A stretch of DNA of 64,000 nucleotides from Rugalucina vietnamica (Eukaryota > Mollusca > Bivalvia > Lucinida > Lucinidae): contig OZ024869.1 of the NCBI GenBank assembly GCA_964017185.1, positions 70,278,315 through 70,342,314 on the forward strand. Reading direction: 5' to 3'. Below, in pieces: positions 34,802 through 43,480 of the stretch. The stretch's first letter is position 1; each line of letters opens with the position of its first letter. Position numbers and translations under genes: made by a program. The notes below the pieces were generated by a model. That model ran no database searches and was not told the origin of the DNA. It saw only the letters and a list, made by a program, of their open reading frames with translations.

Positions 34802-35825
34802 ATATTGGAACAGTCTTCTATAAATAAGAACAAAATGAACAAATGTATCTAAGTCTACATTAATTACACATTAGGACCTTTTCAATCGCGTTCTACCATT
34901 TGGGCTGTGAAACACACCAGCAACGTTTGAACGTCGGTAAGGCATATGGTGAGTTCGTTTGTGGGTGTACATCTCAATTCGTTCAACTTATACGAATGAA
35001 TAATCTTAAGCCTAAGGTGCAGAATGGAAACAAAGGTATATTTGTTTCGTGTATGGGACATATAACTTCTCAATGGAATTAAAAAGAAAACAACATAAAT
35101 TATTCATTTAGGTCCGTTGGATTCAATAGCTATAACATGCGTGTCATTCTGAATTTCGGTGGAGTCGCAAAAACCTGCCAGGTGAAGTGAGGATGTAATT
35201 AGGACATTTAAGACATTTCTGACTAAGTCGCCAGTTCAATTCTGGTAGGGTCTTACTTCAAAGGTATCCGTGATGGAAAATATGCTAGTAGAAACATATG
35301 CTAGTGATATAAGTATAGGATTTGTATGATCATGCATACATGGTGGGAAAGTTGTCTGCTTTTGGCACAGATCATCAACCAAATTAGAATGTAATATTTT
35401 GTGAAGTGACAAGAACTACATTCATAACTATCTCTGTGAAAAGGAAAAGCAGTTCCATTACTTTCTAATAAAGAGGCACATTTGCCGCCGGGTGGCAAGA
35501 AATTTATTACCTGGGATTACCTGTGGAGATTTTAGTGGGCGTGGCTAGGCTACTGGCCTAGGTAACTTTAAGCCTATCGGAATACCTGTAATACTTAATC
35601 TGCTGATAAGAGCTGTCAAAAATTCCACAGGTAACTTTCCTCTCTGATGTTGTCTAAGAAACCTTATTCGTCAAATAGATGGATGGATTAATGCCTTATC
35701 AGATGAACCTTTAGCTGACATTATTTGATCACAAAATCTTATCTTATACTAATTTTCACATTTTTGAATAAACAATTAAAAAGCCAAAGATAGAACAAAT
35801 ATCATTGGTCATGGTCAAAAGCCTA

Positions 35826-36300
35826 CATAAAATAAAAATAAAACTGAGATCCTTTAAGGGCAGTTTTGGCTTCTCAGGTCTCCTCATCAGTGACCCTATA
35901 GATCTGGCAACATGGAGCCAAAGAGAATTACTGTAATTTTGCAACTTTCAACAAGGTTGTCGATACAAAGACTAGTATTATCCAAAGAGGGCCAAATATA
36001 TCAAATCTTGTTACAAAATGCTTTTAAACCGATCATAATTCCTTATTTCTCAGAATATCCTCGCTGATCTCAAAAGACCAAAAGGAAAATTTAATCTGCA
36101 CTATGTATGATGTAGGGGGGACTTTTAGGACCGCCACACGGCACAACACCAGCAGCAGAAATAGCAAATAGCAAATTAAAATTAAAACTGTGATCCTTTA
36201 AGAGCAGTGAGCATATAAATGATAAATGGGATGGGCCATACCATGGTTTCGGCTACTTAAGCCTCATCAGTGACTACCCTATAGATTTGGCAACATGCAG
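35826..36300 (+). repeat. Repeat D, dimeric array
   Basis: First unit from AAAACTGAGATCCTTTAAGG through CCACACGGCACAAC, second from AAAACTGTGATCCTTTAAGA through GATTTGGCAACATGC. Matches 60,475-60,935. Confidence 0.75.
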
Positions 36301-36504
36301 CCTCTTTTGATAGAATACACTTCTTTTGTTTGCAGCATTTTCAACATATAGACATTTAATAACCTTGGTGGCAAGTCGTCGACCAAAGTGAGAAAAGCTC
36401 AAATGATATACTTTGACATAGAAGACAAAAATGGGTTAATTGAGCCAAACTTTCTTATAGAGTTTGGCGCCATTTGATCGACTGAGATTTGATTGTCTAA
36501 TATA

Positions 36505-37644
36505 TACTTAAGGAATTAAAATACGCAACCCACTAAATTTCAACTTTGACGTATGTATTTGACGTTTTGATAAAATCCTTTGATGAAATGAAATACTGAC
36601 CGCTTTTTGCACATGATGAGATAAGAAAACATCATTTTATTGACAAAATTAACGACAGAACGTCAAAAACAATGAAAAACGCAAATTGTGACGTAAACGT
36701 CGGGGCGAAGGGGAAGATGACAAATTCTTTGCATGTTGGTTACGTGACGTCGACTTGATAATGTGCAATAAAGACTAGGATCATTGAATACTTAGGTGCC
36801 GTCCCATGTTGCGTTAAATCTTGTTAACGGAATGCTGACGTTTTCAATAACGAAAAATGATTAATTAACGTCGTTTAAATTATTCGATTTTGGCTATTTG
36901 TACCTAAGCGGTATATATTGAACAAGTATACGACACGACGTGCTTTTAAATCAACAGTGACGTCACAGGTACCATAGAAATGGATCATCGGAGCGTTTGT
37001 TTTGACGTTCGTTAGACAGAATATCACGTTATGTAAAGAAGCGAAACGGATTATATGCTTTGAGTAAACACTTGATTTACGCACTGTAATCAAACGTTTG
37101 GTAATTGATCATTTTTTTAGATCAGAAAAGTTGAAAAACATAATGAGGGTCTTTAAAATGCAGGATATACGATTTTGACGCTATTATGGACGTTTTATGG
37201 ACATCTGAAGTACAAAGGTCATTAACGTTTACGTAAATAATCATTTTATGGAATATAACGCATGCCGAAGGAATTTTTTTCTGGCTTTTTACTCATTTTT
37301 TCGATTGACGTTGGTGACGTTAAACGTCCTATAACATACCCAAATGTTACTAACTGATCAATGGTTACATCTTGAATCAATTTTAGGGCTTTTGGAAACA
37401 AAATGTTGGTTTTGGTTTCAAATTTGACATTTATTGATCATTGTTACAGGGTGTGCTAATGTAGGTCGGAGATGTTACGCGCACGTCATTAAGCATACGT
37501 AACCGAAACAGTGGCTCAACCTGCTGCAATTTGACGTTTAGATATTGTTTTCCTATAAGAAGCTCAGTTATACCACAAAGTTGCATTACAAAGCATGTTT
37601 TTAGTAACCCAAAGTATTTGTTGCGTTTCATTATTCCTTAAGTA
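36505..37644. mobile_element. 1.14-kb TIR element rich in TGACGT motifs
   Basis: Present in duplication X copy 1 and missing from copy 2, where TAATATATTTATG is continuous at about 61,143. The ends are inverted (TACTTAAGGAATTAAAATAC; reversed right end TACTTAAGGAATAATGAAAC, then CGCAAC in both), with TA on both sides. By hand count it holds about 17 GACGT/ACGTC motifs, including GTGACGTCAC. No transposase; the 72- and 66-codon frames lack domains. A non-autonomous DNA transposon of uncertain superfamily. Confidence 0.75.
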
Positions 37645-37955
37645 TATTTATGCCGATATCACACCAGTTCATATCTTGTAAAATCTTCCAAAATCAGTAG
37701 TGTAGAGGATAGAACACAAATTAGTATAATGCAAATACCGGTTGACCTATGGGATAGATAAGCATTTGTTGATCGGACAGTTTAAATAAGTATGTTTTCA
37801 ATCATGTGTCTCTTTGATGTTAAACAATATATGACCATGTGCTTCTCTTGGTACTTGAAACATGTGTAAATCAAATAGATGCCCCTTTTACTTATGTTTA
37901 CAAAACTTTGTCACGTGAGGTCAACCGACACGGTCAAAGTATTTGCACTATATGA
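37645..37955 (+). repeat. Segmental duplication X, copy 1, right part
   Basis: Matches 61,145-61,478 (ATACCGGTTGACCTATGGGA; GTCACGTGAGGTCAACCGAC). Homology stops exactly where the family P MITE starts. Confidence 0.85.
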
Positions 37956-38234
37956 CATCAGGAAAACATGTCCGTGTAATGTATACCCCCTTGAACCCCA
38001 CTTTTATATAGCAAAACTGGGGTATCATGCGGTATACCTATTTTTGCTTATTTTTGCTCCAAAACATAGATTGTGGGTACTCGTTAGAACCGCATCGGCG
38101 AGGCGGTTCTAACGTGTACCCACAATCTATGTTTTGAGCAAAAATAAGAAAAATATCAAAAATTTTCAGCTAATTTTTTTTTAATTTTTAAAGCTCAAAA
38201 ATTTTCTGTATATTGCATGCACGGGTGGGCATCA
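37956..38234 (+). mobile_element. Palindromic MITE (family P), forward
   Basis: CATCAGGAAAACATGTCCGT start, foldback centre CGCATCGGCGAGGCGG; the right end is eroded (GCATGCACGGGTGGGC). It sits at the edge of segmental duplication X. Confidence 0.8.
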
Positions 38235-38770
38235 GGGGAGCTACCTCGAAAATGTGTTAACGCAAATTTGTTCCCACGCCACATCCGGGAACTGTCGAGG
38301 TAGTGGAAATCCTCATAATTGGAAGTACACGCAAAGGTGAGCTCTCGCTTTTTTGTTTTTTTTTTTTTTTCTTTCAAGGGGCGCATTACTCAGAAATCGG
38401 GCGATGCAATCCCATGTAAATATGGTTTAACAATGCATGAAGACCGAAAACCCCATTAAATAGTGGAAAATATGAGCAGGACGACCTAAACATCAGGACT
38501 GTCGGACTGCATTTTCGCCGTGTGTTGACATATAGGCGGGCATCTCAGACAGATTTTGTAGCTCAGATTCAGTTTTGGACCGCTGTCACATGTTTTGGTG
38601 CAAAACATGATCAAATTGACTACAATGACGCAAAAATTTCAGATCCCCTGTTCTCCTGAATAGATTACTTACCCAAAAATGCATTCGTGTTGTTCCCAGA
38701 CCAGCGAGGTAGCGGTAATCTAGCGAGGCAGTTCCAACGCGTTTACCTAGGCAAAACAAAAGCAGTTTAT
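38235..38770. other. No firm gene; related CTACCTCG segments
   Basis: Two minus-strand segments (about 38,265-38,310 and 38,665-38,730) share CTACCTCG followed by GGGAACAA. The second is followed by a donor-like GGGTAAGTAA. This could be a repeat or a decayed exon; I cannot decide. Confidence 0.35.
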
Positions 38771-38935
38771 TATTTGGTTTATTTGGTGTTCTACGTCCCA
38801 CTCAGCAGCTAGGGTCATATGGAGACGGGATCTCGGTTAAAAGTCTCGTCCGAAAGACTAGAGAAGCCTGGGACCGAACCCTAGACCCCTGGCTACGTCG
38901 AGTGACTTGTCCTTTATGCCATTGCTGTAAACAAC
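38771..38935 (-). mobile_element. tRNA-derived SINE, minus strand
   Basis: Reversed, it has B-box-like GGTTCGGTCCC, the block CTTCTCTAGTCTTTCGGACG and a tail CATATGACCCTAGCTGCTGA-GTGGGACGTA with CAAATAAAC. That tail aligns with the 3' region of LINE B (about 42,400-42,450), so the SINE may use that LINE's machinery. Confidence 0.75.
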
Positions 38936-38939
38936 ATTA

Positions 38940-39250
38940 AAATATGTGTGAGTTAATAAGAGCGCTAACACACCGCGCCTATATAGCCAATGCTTTAAAA
39001 ACGTGTTACATTGAACAACAATTTCACACTTTGTAAGCGCGGGGCTATGGCGTCAATTTCAGATGCAAACGTGACGTCAGTTACTGCGACAGACGGGCGT
39101 TACGTCATTTTTACTGATGTAACAAATTCATTGTAGGCATTAATGAAACAGTCTATTTTTTGCGGGATTTCTTTAGTGCAATTGCGTCGAAATGGCACTG
39201 CAACTGAAGGCTTCAAGTGTATTTTTGTCCATGATTGTGTGTTGGAATGT
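38940..39250. promoter_or_regulatory. Candidate CRE-like sites; no gene
   Basis: ACGTGACGTCAG (about 39,069) and TTACGTCA (about 39,110) match cAMP-response-element cores within a locally GC-richer stretch 0.6 kb upstream of the zinc-finger exon. Regulatory use is only inference. Confidence 0.25.
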
Positions 39251-39254
39251 TAAA

Positions 39255-39415
39255 TGATCAGCTCTAGTGCGCGAATTGTTCAGTAATAAATCAGTTTGTC
39301 GGTCAGTCGTAAGCAGATAAATCACTCGCGCTACGCGCTCGTGAATTGATCTGCTTTACAACTGACATCCAAAAAGTGAATTAATACTCAACAATTCACA
39401 GCTAGAGCTGATCTA
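39255..39415. repeat. Foldback hairpin, about 160 bp
   Basis: GATCAGCTCTAG and GAATTGTT at the left pair with AACAATTC and CTAGAGCTGATC at the right, meeting at CGCGCTACGCGC. Arms about 75 bp; no coding. Confidence 0.8.
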
Positions 39416-39699
39416 TTTCTTAAACATGTTACATCTTACATGCATCTTTCTTCACAGCAATTTAAGGAATAGGATTTTGTAACGTTTGGCTGGTGAAAGC
39501 CACAAGATAACCATACGGCTTACATCAGCTAAAAGCAAATAATCATAAAAAGACTGTCCCTCTATACATTGAGAGCACCTCAAATCGACTTCAAATTCCA
39601 TTCTGGTTCTCTAATATTCACGTACGTATGAATCATATATGACGCATGGATTTGTTTTAACGCAGTTTTAACAGTTATTTCTCCTTCTTTCTGTTACAG

Positions 39700-39890
39700 A
39701 TTGATATATTATGGTGGGAAAACGCGATGAGGGGAAAAGTTGCGGAGAAAAGAGAAAGGTGTACCAATGTGATGAGTGCCAAAAGCTATTCAGCACGCGG
39801 TATAGGTGCGCATACCATATTCGGATCAAGCATTCTGATACGCCGTCCAATGAAACTGTGCCTTGTCAGAGACGATCGATATCCAAATAA
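39700..39890 (+). pseudogene. C2H2 zinc-finger exon start, truncated by an inversion
   Basis: A pyrimidine-rich tract and CTGTTACAG precede an exon with ATG at 39,711: MVGKRDEGKSCGEKRK, then one finger YQCDECQKLF...HIRIKHS. At about 39,856 the sequence switches into the inverted copy and the frame ends at 39,890 after 59 codons. The finger is nearly identical in DNA to 40,083-40,187 on the opposite strand. I read this as the original left end of a zinc-finger exon whose remainder now lies reversed next to it. Confidence 0.6.
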
Positions 39891-40187
39891 CCGGTCACAT
39901 TTTTCACAAGCAAATTTATCTTTGTTATGATGCTGCCTCTTATGTCCATTGAGGTCTTTCTTGGAGGCAAATCTTCTCTTGCATGCATTACACTGATGCT
40001 GTTTTTCCGCCATGTGGACCGCTGATATGTGTGTTCTGAGATTGGCCTTTGTACTGTATTTCTTTTTGCAATATCTGCATTCAGTTTCATTGGACGGCGT
40101 GTCAGAATGCTTGATCCGAATATGGTATGCGCACCTATACCGCGTGCTGAATAGCTTTTGGCACTCATCACATTGGTACACCTTTCT
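39786..40187 (-). CDS. C2H2 zinc-finger exon, four fingers, inverted
   Basis: The minus-strand frame begins at the breakpoint near 40,187 (KVYQCDECQKLFSTRYRCAY) and has four fingers: CDEC...H..KH, CRYC...H...H, CNAC...H...H and CEKC...SSLTRH, each about 28-30 residues apart. The fourth lacks its last histidine because the frame crosses into the inverted repeat (SFIGRRIRMLDP is the reverse strand of finger 1). Such fingers bind DNA or RNA. No start codon or splice acceptor lies directly upstream on this strand; that part sits at 39,700 on the other strand. The exon is therefore probably rearranged and non-functional, though an intact parental gene is likely elsewhere. Confidence 0.65.
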   Translation of the reverse strand, partial: RKVYQCDECQKLFSTRYRCAYHIRIKHSDTPSNETECRYCKKKYSTKANLRTHISAVHMAEKQHQCNACKRRFASKKDLNGHKRQHHNKDKFACEKCDRLFGYRSSLTRHSFIGRRIRMLDPNMVCAPIPRAE

Positions 40188-40288
40188 ATTTTATTCTGTC
40201 TCTATTTGAACAGTTTATTGTCATCTAATATCCATTTCCGAAGAATCAATTCACTGTCGGCTTCTTACACAACCGGCGTCAAACAAAT

Positions 40289-40526
40289 GTGCCGCGTCAT
40301 GAGAAAACAAACATTTTGTATATGCGAAAACAAAGGCGCAGATCAGCTTCGCACTGATCAGCGCCTTTGTTTTCGCTACACGGATAGCACTATTCCTCTA
40401 CTTTCTAAATCCAAAATTTCCAGCCTCTAGTCTAGACATCGTCTGTGCTTGTACAGCTCGGTTTGTGGCGGACCTGTTCGGAATCCACAATTAAATGTTG
40501 TGGGGCTGTTTATCATGACGAGACTC
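40289..40526. mobile_element. Foldback family E copy
   Basis: GCCGCGTCATGAGAAAACAA start; reversed end GAGTCTCGTCATGATAAACA; AAAT on both sides (4-bp duplication); inner hairpin GCGAAAACAAAGGCGCAGAT / TCAGCGCCTTTGTTTTCGC. Paralogue at 61,790. Confidence 0.8.
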
Positions 40527-40720
40527 AAATAAAAACTTTCCTGTCCTCTCCTGAAGTGAACAAGAGACCGTCAGTAATTCGCCATGATTAATTTCCTTTT
40601 TATGGAAATGGCGGCCATATAGGATTTGTAACAGTTTGTAGCCTGGAAGAAAACATCCAAAACTCATTCTGGGGAAATAGAGACGCCAGTTGTAATCCTA
40701 AATTATGGAATCAGTGCACT

Positions 40721-40998
40721 CATTACGAAAACATGCCCATATGATATACAGTAATTTTTTCAGGTCAAAAATCGATAATTTTCAGAGGAATATTTTTGAT
40801 ATTTTTCTTATTTTTGCTCAAAACATAGATTGTGGGTACACGTTAGAACCGCCTCGGCGAGGCGGTTCTAACGAGTACCCACAATCTATGTTTTGGAGCA
40901 AAAATAAGAAAAATAGATATACCCCTGCAAACCCCAGTTTTTCTATATAAAAGTGGGGTATACGGGGGTATTTATTTCACGGACATGTTCTCCTGATG
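40721..40998 (-). mobile_element. Palindromic MITE (family P), reverse, with empty site
   Basis: CATTACGAAAACATGCCCAT to CATGTTCTCCTGATG, with a near-perfect foldback around GCCTCGGCGAGGC. In copy 2 the flanks are joined as GTGCACTTTAGTTACAAT (about 62,260), so the insertion added about 279 bp with at most 1 bp duplicated. Confidence 0.9.
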
Positions 40999-41708
40999 TT
41001 TAGTTACAATCTATAGCGTCACTTAATATGTTTGCACAGAATAAACAAAACCAACCTTACATGGCACATAACGATTTGTTTATTCTGATAATATTTTTCT
41101 CTTGATACAAACATATTAGTCTGAAGGTCTTTGATTTGATAATTATCCTGGATGGTTTAGTTTAGCAGGTAGCCGTCTCCGAGTCGACGGCAGCCAAATA
41201 CTAAATTTAAATTTATTAGCAAATTCATCGAAAAATCAAACTGAAAATAAAAGATAAAAATAGAAAATAAGCGATCTCATAGGGAACATATATTGCCTTT
41301 TTGACACTGTGTCCAAGACTGATGTGTCATTTAAAGTGGCTAAAGGATAATTTATATTATATAACTATTCTCTCCTCAAAATAAAATTGGTACTCATTAC
41401 AAGCGAATATACCATTATTGCAAATTTGTCATGGTTTATAGGCATACCATTACATGAACGAAACGAATCTGGATAGTTTAATCTTTACAAAACAATTGAT
41501 ACATGTACTATTCTTGCTTACAATTTGCACAAAACCAATCATGAAAAGCATTTCACACTAACGATTGTGTTGCATGTCAACGATTCAGTCATAATACAGT
41601 CCGTTGTCGATTTTGTCCCTCTTCGTTAACGATGTTTTCTTAGCAAAAGTTTGTTGATGATTGTTCTGATTTAGATGATCTAGCGAGACCTATTAGAACG
41701 AAGTCTTT

Positions 41709-42481
41709 TTTTTTCTACTTTTATTTCTACGATATTCACAAACATTTGAAATACATGTCTATACATAATTTTCATTTTATAAAGTATATGTGCCTAACTA
41801 ACCAATATAAGAAATGCATGGACAAAAAACATTGCTTTCAAATACATTATGCAAAGCGGCTGATACGAACGTTGGAAACGAAAGTCAAGTAATTTTGGAA
41901 AACCATGTCAAAAAGGGTATTTAAAAGGCTTTTGTTTGGTTTTCATTCTGCACACTGCCATATTCGGAGAGAGAAAAATGCCAATCCTTGCAGTATTAAT
42001 ATTATTCTAATCAGAGAAAAAGTGAAATTGCCACATTTACAGTAGTAATTAATAAAACGTCTTCCACAAAACTGTCTTTTTAATTGCGTCCATGACATGG
42101 AATTTATCATACTTTATTTATGTGCTTATATTTGAACGTTATCGAGGTAATTGGTCATCTAGACCAGATAATATTTACCTGTCCGTCATTTAATACGAGT
42201 ATATACATTATTGGATAGATACCATACGCATTTTACGGTTCGATAACTTTATATACATACAAGTCATACGATTGTCTCGTGCAGAGATTTTACATGTAGG
42301 CAAAATTTCGTTTTAAAAATTTACGGATTGTTTTTATGGGGTAAGTTTATAGTTTTGATATGCATATTTTTGTTATATTGTATTTTGCATATTTTTGTTA
42401 TATTGTATTAGTTTGTTGTTTGATTTGGGTTTTACCGCCTCACTAACAACTAAGGTCATGTGGAAATGAGTTTATTATATG
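41709..42481 (-). other. LINE B 3' region with SINE-like tail motif
   Basis: Just after the stop, reversed sequence reads CACATGACCTTAGTTGTTAG, GTGAGGCGGTAAAACCC and AAATCAAAC, the motif shared with SINE tails at 38,771 and 50,680. A 25-bp unit (AATACAATATAACAAAAATA, ...TGCA) repeats twice near 42,355-42,410. About 640 AT-rich bases follow before the A-tract. Confidence 0.65.
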
Positions 42482-43480
42482 CTAGTTGTGTTCAAAGTAA
42501 TTGTATAAGGTAGCCCATTTTCGTAGGAATGTCGCAAAGTTGTTATTCAAGTTCGCTAAATATTTTTCACTCTTGTATTTTCTGTGTAAAATTGACTTGA
42601 AAGATTCTACGTTTAGTCGTCTTCCGGAAAATTTGTTTGAGTATACATAGTATTTTGCTAATAGAAGTATATAGTTTATCAATTTATGTTTTTGTTCATA
42701 AGAAAACAAGATATTTTTGTCATTAAGAGATATTCGCAAATTAAAGTTGTTGATTAACCATGCTTCTAATTCCCTCCAAAATATTTTCACTGTGTTGCAA
42801 TGTACGAAAAGATGGTGTATGGTCTCTGGATTTTGTCGACAATATTCGCATAAGTTATCATCTACTTTATTTATTCTATATAAAAATGATTTAGTAACTA
42901 ATATTTTATTCGTTATTTTATATTGAAAGTCCCTTAGTTTGATTTCTTTTAAAGTTGGTATTACAGAATTGTATATTTTCATCTCTTCCCCACCAATTTG
43001 ACCAATTTCTTGCTCCCATTTCGTACTGGACTGCACGAGCTTTGTCGGTACCATAACATCATATAATCGTCTACATCCTTTTTTATCCCTTAGCAAAATT
43101 TGAAGATATACATTACATCTAACATCATACTTAGTTAACATACATGTTATTCTATTATCATTGATTAAATTTTTCCATAATTCTGGCAGTCTCCTTATAA
43201 ATGCTCGAAAATCTAGAATAGTTCCGCGTAGATTATATTTCGCTTTTAATGCTTCAAAATTATATAAGTTTCCTTCGTCGTCGATTATGTCCGATACAAA
43301 TTTGATGCCCTTTTCATACCAATCCCGAATAAAAAACTTATTACCATTTTCTGCATTCTGATTGTACCACAAAGGTGAATCCTGAACCTGTCTAATTGAT
43401 TCAATTTTGAACTCCTTACAAAATTCCGCCCAGTTTTGTAGAACGTCTTTCCAAAATGGATTTTGCATGTTTTGACTTAA
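42482..43480 (-). CDS. LINE B ORF2, C-terminal part (shifted frame)
   Basis: Continues ORF2 from NLSQNMQNPFWKDVLQNWAE through about 330 residues to a stop at 42,482. It contains the L1-type C-terminal zinc-knuckle region CEYCRQNPETIHHLFVHC and ends KWATLYNYFEHN. The ATG at 43,468 is inside the domain, so this is not a separate gene. A single frameshift, rather than programmed reading, is the simplest explanation. Confidence 0.85.
   Translation of the reverse strand, partial: LSQNMQNPFWKDVLQNWAEFCKEFKIESIRQVQDSPLWYNQNAENGNKFFIRDWYEKGIKFVSDIIDDEGNLYNFEALKAKYNLRGTILDFRAFIRRLPELWKNLINDNRITCMLTKYDVRCNVYLQILLRDKKGCRRLYDVMVPTKLVQSSTKWEQEIGQIGGEEMKIYNSVIPTLKEIKLRDFQYKITNKILVTKSFLYRINKVDDNLCEYCRQNPETIHHLFVHCNTVKIFWRELEAWLINNFNLRISLNDKNILFSYEQKHKLINYILLLAKYYVYSNKFSGRRLNVESFKSILHRKYKSEKYLANLNNNFATFLRKWATLYNYFEHN

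Larger units (their letters stand above)
34430..36504 (+). repeat. Segmental duplication X, copy 1, left part
   Basis: Near-identical by eye to 58,320-59,480 plus 60,217-61,142. It includes a family P MITE and a repeat D dimer. At 35,568-35,571 a single TTAA marks the empty site of the foldback element found at 59,481 in copy 2. The frame at 34,900-35,082 (LNVGKAYGEFVCGCTSQFVQ) is shared by both copies, but its differences are often amino-acid changing, so I leave it uncalled. Confidence 0.9.
40188..41689 (+). repeat. Segmental duplication Y, copy 1, left part
   Basis: Matches 61,685-62,490, starting TTTATTCTGTCTCTATTTGA. It contains a family E copy, a family P MITE absent from copy 2, and about 450 bp at 41,030-41,485 without counterpart in copy 2. 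It continues at 47,744 after LINE B. No host gene seen. Confidence 0.85.

Noticed and set aside
34900-35082. Duplicated 60-codon frame (LNVGKAYGEFVCGCTSQFVQ) as a small gene
   Set aside because: The paralogue at 58,790-58,972 differs mainly by amino-acid-changing substitutions, and there is no clear splice or polyadenylation context.
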